Positions 59,915 through 64,000 of a stretch of DNA of 64,000 bases are shown piece after piece. Source of the stretch: Mucilaginibacter myungsuensis (GTDB taxonomy: Bacteria; Bacteroidota; Bacteroidia; Sphingobacteriales; Sphingobacteriaceae); NCBI RefSeq assembly GCF_015222005.1, contig NZ_JADFFL010000002.1, forward strand, positions 310,001-374,000, read 5' to 3'. Position 1 is the first letter of the stretch. Every line of letters starts with the position of its first letter. Position numbers and translations under genes: made by a program. The notes beneath the pieces were generated by a model, which saw only the letters and a program-made list of their open reading frames with translations, searched no databases and was not told the DNA's origin.

Positions 59915-62275
59915 TTATTCGCTGCGTAAACTATCCGCCGGTCGGGATAAAGCCACTTTAATGGTTTGTAAAATGATGATGCCACCCGTAAGCAAGCTAA
60001 GGCCGGCAACAGCCAGTAAGAACGGACCGGGCGATAGTGTTATTTTTTTAGCATAGTCGGCAAGCCAATTGTGCATTAGCGCCCAGGCGATGGGGCAAGC
60101 TAACACTCCGGCAATGGCAACCACCGTTAAAATATCTTTTAAGAACAAGCTACTTATGCCCATGGCCGATGAGCCTAATACTTTACGGATACCGATCTCT
60201 TTTGTACGTTTCTGTACACTTTGCGATACCAGGCCGATGACACCCAACAGCACAATGATCACCGCTAACACAGTTGCGGTGTAGGCCGCTTTTTGCAGGC
60301 GCAATTCCTCGCGGTACATTTTGGCCAGGGCATCATCAATAAATTGATATTCGAACGGGGTGCCAGGCATTTCCCAATCCCACAGCTTTTGTACCGAGGC
60401 TATGCGTTGCTGCAGGTTGCCCGTGCGCAGTTTGATGGTGAAGTAACGGTAGAGGTTAACATAGCGCTGGTTTACAAATATGATAGATGGGGTAACGGCC
60501 TGCATCGATCCAAATTGATGGTCGGCCGTTACTCCGCATATGGTCAGTACCGATTGATATTCGGTAACGCGGATCTGTTGGCCTACGGCTTTTTTAGGGT
60601 CGGACCAGCCCAGTGCTTTGGCTTGGCTTTGGTTGATCACTACCCTTAATTCGTCGCCTTGTTTGTAAGTCGCATTTAAGAAAGTGCCAGCTACAAGCTT
60701 GATGCCATAAGTTGACGCGTAATGGCCGTCGCAAACAATAGGGTCTACTGCTATAGCTTTGGTAGAATCTGCGCCGTGTTTAAATACGTTGACAGAGCCA
60801 TACACGCGCCCGTCGGATATGGAATAAGACAAGGTAAGGTCGCTGATATCAGGACTCTGTATCAACCTGTCACGAATAGCTTCCATTTTCATAACACCTT
60901 CGCCAGACCAATAACGGGGGGGCTTGGCATAGATCAGCAGGTCTTTATTATATCCCAGATCTTTACCAAAGAATAGGCTTATCTGCTGCGAGATGACCAA
61001 AGCGCTGCTTAACACCACCAGCGCTGTGCCGAATTGGAATGCCACTAACGACTTACGGACAAATACCTTTTCGTTAACGGTAGCTAATTTGCCTTTAAGC
61101 GCATCTACCGATCGCAGCGCGGTAAGCACAAGCGCAGGGTAGATACCGGCCAGTAGGCCCACCAGTATGGCAAAGGAAAAAGGTATCAGATAAATGTACC
61201 AAGGATACGAAAAAAAGCCTACCATCTCGCTGTTGAGCATATTGCTGAAGAACGGGCGCGCAATAAGATAAAATATCAGGGCCACCACCGTCGAAATTAA
61301 AACCAGCACGACAGACTCGGCTAAAAATTGCCTGATCAGCTGACCGCGCATGCCGCCCAAGACTTTGCGGATGCCCATTTCTTTTAACCGGTTGGATGAA
61401 CGGCTTACACACATGTTTACATAATTGATCACCGCCATCAGTAAAATAAACAGGCCAACGTAGGATAGTGTGTAAAGCATGCGCTTAGTGCCATTCAAGT
61501 AATAACTTTTTAAGGGGATAAGATATGGCCGCGCGGTGGCTGCAATTTGCGGATCAGAATTCTTTTTGATCAGCTTTTGCATAGGTATATCAAAAAACTT
61601 AGGGTCAACGCCGGGTTTGAGTTCTATATAACTGGCTATGTTGGGGTTATTCCAACCGTTGGTGGTACGCTCCATAAATTGGGTTGCACCGGTAGACATG
61701 AAAATATCGCCCCTGCCATCGACGAACATATCGGTCACCGAGTTTTTAGGTAGGTTATCTAACACCCCTCCCACAGTGAACGGATGGGTCTGACCGTTGA
61801 AGTTAGCAATAGTCAGGGTTTGGCCGACAACATCGGTAGTGCCAAAGTATTTTAGCGCAACCTTTGGCGTTATCACAACATTGAAGGGATCTTTAAACGC
61901 GGCACTCGCGTTACCGTGCATTAGCTTAAACCCGAACATGCTTAGTAATGTAGTATCGCCGATCTGCAAATTTTCGGTAAAGTGTTTATCGCCCCTGCTT
62001 ACGATCGTGCCAATACCATCCCAGCGATAATAGTTGACCACTTGTTCCGGAAAGTTCTCTTTCAGCGCACGTGGTAACTCGCCTATAGTAATATCTAAAG
62101 TATATTGGTTATCGGCATTACGCAGGTTGCGGTTCACTTGTACTTCGGCCCATATGTAGCCTGCTACCAACAACGTAAAAGCAATGCCCACAGATAAGCC
62201 GAGGATATTAACTATAGAATAGAACCTGTTCTTTAAGATATTGCGCCAGGCCAGTTTTAGGTAGTTTTTTAACAT
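59915..62275 (-). CDS. MacB-like ABC transporter permease (FtsX family)
   Basis: A 786-residue protein with the MacB layout: N-terminal helix (about 18-40: FYSIVNILGLSVGIAFTLLVAGYI), periplasmic core (about 45-270), FtsX membrane block (about 275-445, including NRLKEMGIRKVLGGMRGQLIRQFL), a second periplasmic core (about 450-660) and a second FtsX block (about 665-780, KRTKEIGIRKVLGSS). It is of the long, double-FtsX type typical of Bacteroidota. No ABC ATPase is encoded nearby. Exports or signals through lipid or peptide substrates in general; substrate unknown. Confidence 0.9.
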   Translation of the reverse strand: MLKNYLKLAWRNILKNRFYSIVNILGLSVGIAFTLLVAGYIWAEVQVNRNLRNADNQYTLDITIGELPRALKENFPEQVVNYYRWDGIGTIVSRGDKHFTENLQIGDTTLLSMFGFKLMHGNASAAFKDPFNVVITPKVALKYFGTTDVVGQTLTIANFNGQTHPFTVGGVLDNLPKNSVTDMFVDGRGDIFMSTGATQFMERTTNGWNNPNIASYIELKPGVDPKFFDIPMQKLIKKNSDPQIAATARPYLIPLKSYYLNGTKRMLYTLSYVGLFILLMAVINYVNMCVSRSSNRLKEMGIRKVLGGMRGQLIRQFLAESVVLVLISTVVALIFYLIARPFFSNMLNSEMVGFFSYPWYIYLIPFSFAILVGLLAGIYPALVLTALRSVDALKGKLATVNEKVFVRKSLVAFQFGTALVVLSSALVISQQISLFFGKDLGYNKDLLIYAKPPRYWSGEGVMKMEAIRDRLIQSPDISDLTLSYSISDGRVYGSVNVFKHGADSTKAIAVDPIVCDGHYASTYGIKLVAGTFLNATYKQGDELRVVINQSQAKALGWSDPKKAVGQQIRVTEYQSVLTICGVTADHQFGSMQAVTPSIIFVNQRYVNLYRYFTIKLRTGNLQQRIASVQKLWDWEMPGTPFEYQFIDDALAKMYREELRLQKAAYTATVLAVIIVLLGVIGLVSQSVQKRTKEIGIRKVLGSSAMGISSLFLKDILTVVAIAGVLACPIAWALMHNWLADYAKKITLSPGPFLLAVAGLSLLTGGIIILQTIKVALSRPADSLRSE

Positions 62276-62360
62276 AGTGATGGTTTTGTTAGGCGATATT
62301 AGTCAACATTAAGCTGATGGGCAACGGGATTAACATAGTTTAACAAATACGGGCGCCCTA

Positions 62361-62403
62361 AAAACACAAAAGCACGCCTGTCATCAAGCGTGCTTTGTGT
62401 TTT
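62361..62403 (-). terminator. terminator of the DUF3127 gene
   Basis: A ~16-bp stem (AAAACACAAAAGCACGC with GCGTGCTTTGTGTTTT, one bulged A). T-runs occur on both strands; it lies 42 bp past the DUF3127 stop. Confidence 0.75.
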
Positions 62404-62444
62404 ATCTTAGCCCATCACTTTAGGGGAGGGCAGGGTGGGGCTTT

Positions 62445-62807
62445 TTAGAACGGCAGATCGTCGTCGTCAGGTGCCGAGCTGATATCAACCGGTGGAGCGT
62501 ACTCCGGAGTGCTGGCCGCGCCTGCACCGCTTAATACGTTCAGTTTCCATAATTGTAAAGTGTTAAAGTAAACCACTTTACCCATTTTGTCGGTCCATTT
62601 ACGGCCTTTCAGGTTAAAGAAAACCTCAACGTCGTCGCCAACTTTCACAGTATCCATTAAGGCAGTGCGATCTTGGATAGCCTCGAACTTCAAGTATTCA
62701 GGATACTGTGGGTTCTCTATGTATTCAATGATCAATTCTCTTTTCTTTAACGAGTCGGTAACTTGTTGAGTAGCCGATACTTCATATACTTTGCCTTTTA
62801 TCTCCAT
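62445..62807 (-). CDS. DUF3127 domain protein with SSB-like acidic tail
   Basis: A 120-residue protein. Residues 1-92 form the DUF3127 OB-fold-like domain (MEIKGKVYEVSATQQVTDSL, REIIIEY-type strand, YLKFEAIQDR, VEVFFNLKGRKW). After a short S/P/A linker it ends in DDDDLPF, closely matching the D-D-x-I/L-P-F tip by which SSB recruits DNA-repair partners. It likely binds single-stranded DNA or partners of SSB. Start codon ATG after a gap of 169 bp from the ABC permease gene. Confidence 0.85.
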   Translation of the reverse strand: MEIKGKVYEVSATQQVTDSLKKRELIIEYIENPQYPEYLKFEAIQDRTALMDTVKVGDDVEVFFNLKGRKWTDKMGKVVYFNTLQLWKLNVLSGAGAASTPEYAPPVDISSAPDDDDLPF

Positions 62808-62889
62808 TGTGCTTATAATTAAAAATGTAAAGTTAGCAGATGTATCGTAAAAAACACCAGTTTAATATGCGTAATTTTGCCAGCTGATT

Positions 62890-64000
62890 ATGCAAGTTTT
62901 CCACACCGAAAGTAAAATAGTAATAACCTGTAACAAAAGGCTTTCGCCATATCTCGAAAAAGAAGTGGTGGAGTTAGGTTATAAACCCACCCGCGTTTTC
63001 CAGACCGGCGTTGAGTTACAAGGCACTATTAATGATACCATCCCGCTTAACCTGAATTTGCGCACGGCGAGCCAGGTGTTGTACCTTTTAAAGAGCTTCC
63101 ACGCGGCCAACCCTAAAGAACTCTACGAACAGTTGGTAGAGATACCCTGGGAAGATCTGATCGATTTTACCGGCTACTTTTCGGTAACCAGTAATGTGAA
63201 TAACGAGCACATCCTGACCCCGCTTTTTGCTAACGTGAAAGTGAAGGATGCGATAGTTGACCGTATTAAAGATAAAAAAGGTATCCGCCCAAATTCCGGT
63301 CCGGAACTGAACAAGACCGTTGTGCACTTATACTGGCAAGAAGATAAGGCCGACATTTTTATTGATACCAGCGGCGAAACTTTAGCTAAACACAGCTACC
63401 GTAAGATCCCGGGCAAAGCGCCTATGTTAGAGGCTTTAGCAGCATCAACCATTATGGCTACCAAATGGGATATGGCAAGTCCGTTCATTAACCCGATGTG
63501 TGGATCCGGCACGTTGGCTATCGAGGCCGCTTTATTGGCGACCGATAAACGCCCGGGCCTGTTCCGTATGAATTATGGTTTTATGCACGTGATGGGTTAT
63601 GACGAGCAGGTGTTTTTTGTGGAGCGCCGTAAACTGAAGGACCGCGCTAAAAAAGAGACCGGTTTTAAGATCATCGCTACCGATATTTCTGAAGACGCCG
63701 TAAGCATCGCCCGCAAAAATGCCAATACCGCCGGTGTAGAACATTTGATAGATTTTGCCGTTTGTGATTTTGCCGAAACCGAAGTGCCTGAGCAACCGGG
63801 AGTGGTAATGTTCAACCCCGAATATGGCGAGCGTTTAGGTGTGCATACCAAGCTGGAGATCACCTACAAACGCATTGGTGATTACATGAAGCAGCAATGC
63901 AAAGGTTATAGTGGTTATATATTTACGGGCAATGCCGACCTGGCAAAAAAGATCGGTCTGCGCCCTGCACGAAGGATAGAGTTTTACAACGGTAAGCTGG
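62890..64000 (+). CDS. THUMP domain class I SAM-dependent RNA methyltransferase (partial, runs off the end)
   Basis: 370 codons are visible from ATG 62890 to the window edge with no stop, so the gene continues outside. The N-terminal ~150 residues fit a THUMP/ferredoxin-like RNA-binding region; then come SAM motif I NPMCGSGTLAIEA, IIATDISEDAVSIARKNA and motif IV VVMFNPEYGERLG at about 305-317. The family is close to RlmL N-terminal half (23S rRNA m2G2445) and archaeal Trm14-like enzymes. The motif IV reads NPEY, not the usual NPPY. It diverges from the DUF3127 gene with 82 bp between. Confidence 0.88.
   Translation, partial: MQVFHTESKIVITCNKRLSPYLEKEVVELGYKPTRVFQTGVELQGTINDTIPLNLNLRTASQVLYLLKSFHAANPKELYEQLVEIPWEDLIDFTGYFSVTSNVNNEHILTPLFANVKVKDAIVDRIKDKKGIRPNSGPELNKTVVHLYWQEDKADIFIDTSGETLAKHSYRKIPGKAPMLEALAASTIMATKWDMASPFINPMCGSGTLAIEAALLATDKRPGLFRMNYGFMHVMGYDEQVFFVERRKLKDRAKKETGFKIIATDISEDAVSIARKNANTAGVEHLIDFAVCDFAETEVPEQPGVVMFNPEYGERLGVHTKLEITYKRIGDYMKQQCKGYSGYIFTGNADLAKKIGLRPARRIEFYNGKL

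Noticed and set aside
1-64000. CRISPR array, prophage or insertion sequence
   Set aside because: No regularly spaced direct repeats, integrase, transposase or phage structural genes were seen. The repeats are single palindromes between genes.

Overview
The window looks like chromosomal DNA from a Bacteroidota bacterium, most likely a Sphingobacteriaceae (Mucilaginibacter/Pedobacter-like). The evidence is indirect: TAnnTTTG -7 boxes, several with TTG/TTTG about 19-21 bp upstream; Bacteroidota-typical families (DUF2911, DUF3127, HYC_CC_PP, OstA-like, TPR-transmembrane-HTH regulators, a TonB receptor with a carboxypeptidase-like N-terminal domain, epimerase-type threonine dehydrogenase, THUMP methyltransferase with NPEY); and many REP-like palindromes between genes. 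No rRNA, tRNA, CRISPR array, prophage or transposase was seen. I resolved about 55 coding regions.

Layout. 1-7.8 kb: a DUF2911 secreted protein, a REP cluster, then on the minus strand a tightly overlapping micro-operon (two small membrane proteins and a sodium:solute symporter), an S8 peptidase and a PIG-L deacetylase. 7.8-12.7 kb: a TetR-controlled tripartite efflux operon (TolC-like, EmrA-like, EmrB-like). 12.9-19 kb: AhpD/AhpC peroxide defence, dapF, an HtrA protease, YebC and a threonine dehydrogenase. 19-22 kb: a small Cys/His-rich protein followed by a TonB-dependent receptor. 22-29 kb: an alpha/beta hydrolase, sulfolactate genes comB and comA, a TPR-HTH regulator, a TonB C-terminal-domain protein and small secreted or lipoproteins. 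29-38.6 kb: a TPR protein, an ALDH7 dehydrogenase, a second S8 peptidase, a PP2C/SpoIIE phosphatase and a tilS-led cluster. 38.7-47.5 kb: an OstA-like protein with a very long linker, an M1 aminopeptidase, a bacilliredoxin, and two M23 endopeptidases joined to a bactofilin. 47.7-53.5 kb: NadR-type kinase, a FAD oxidoreductase, a four-gene copper-type envelope cluster and pnuC. 53.7-64 kb: ECF sigma/anti-sigma pair, lipA, two signalling proteins, a lipoprotein, a MacB-like permease, DUF3127 and a truncated THUMP methyltransferase.

Functional links: the sigma/anti-sigma pair, efflux operon, AhpC/AhpD, bactofilin/M23 and pnuC/NadR kinase are recognisable modules. ComA and ComB lie 3.5 kb apart and together predict 3-sulfolactate synthesis from phosphoenolpyruvate and sulfite. 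The copper-type cluster has a good promoter directly before its first gene.

The least explained structure is an 88-bp non-coding element found directly downstream of both S8 peptidase genes, 30 kb apart and in opposite orientations. By hand alignment 79 of 88 positions match. It folds as consecutive hairpins and carries a compensatory T-A to C-G change. I saw no clearly new defence or mobile system. All functional calls rest on reading motifs by eye; no database search was possible.
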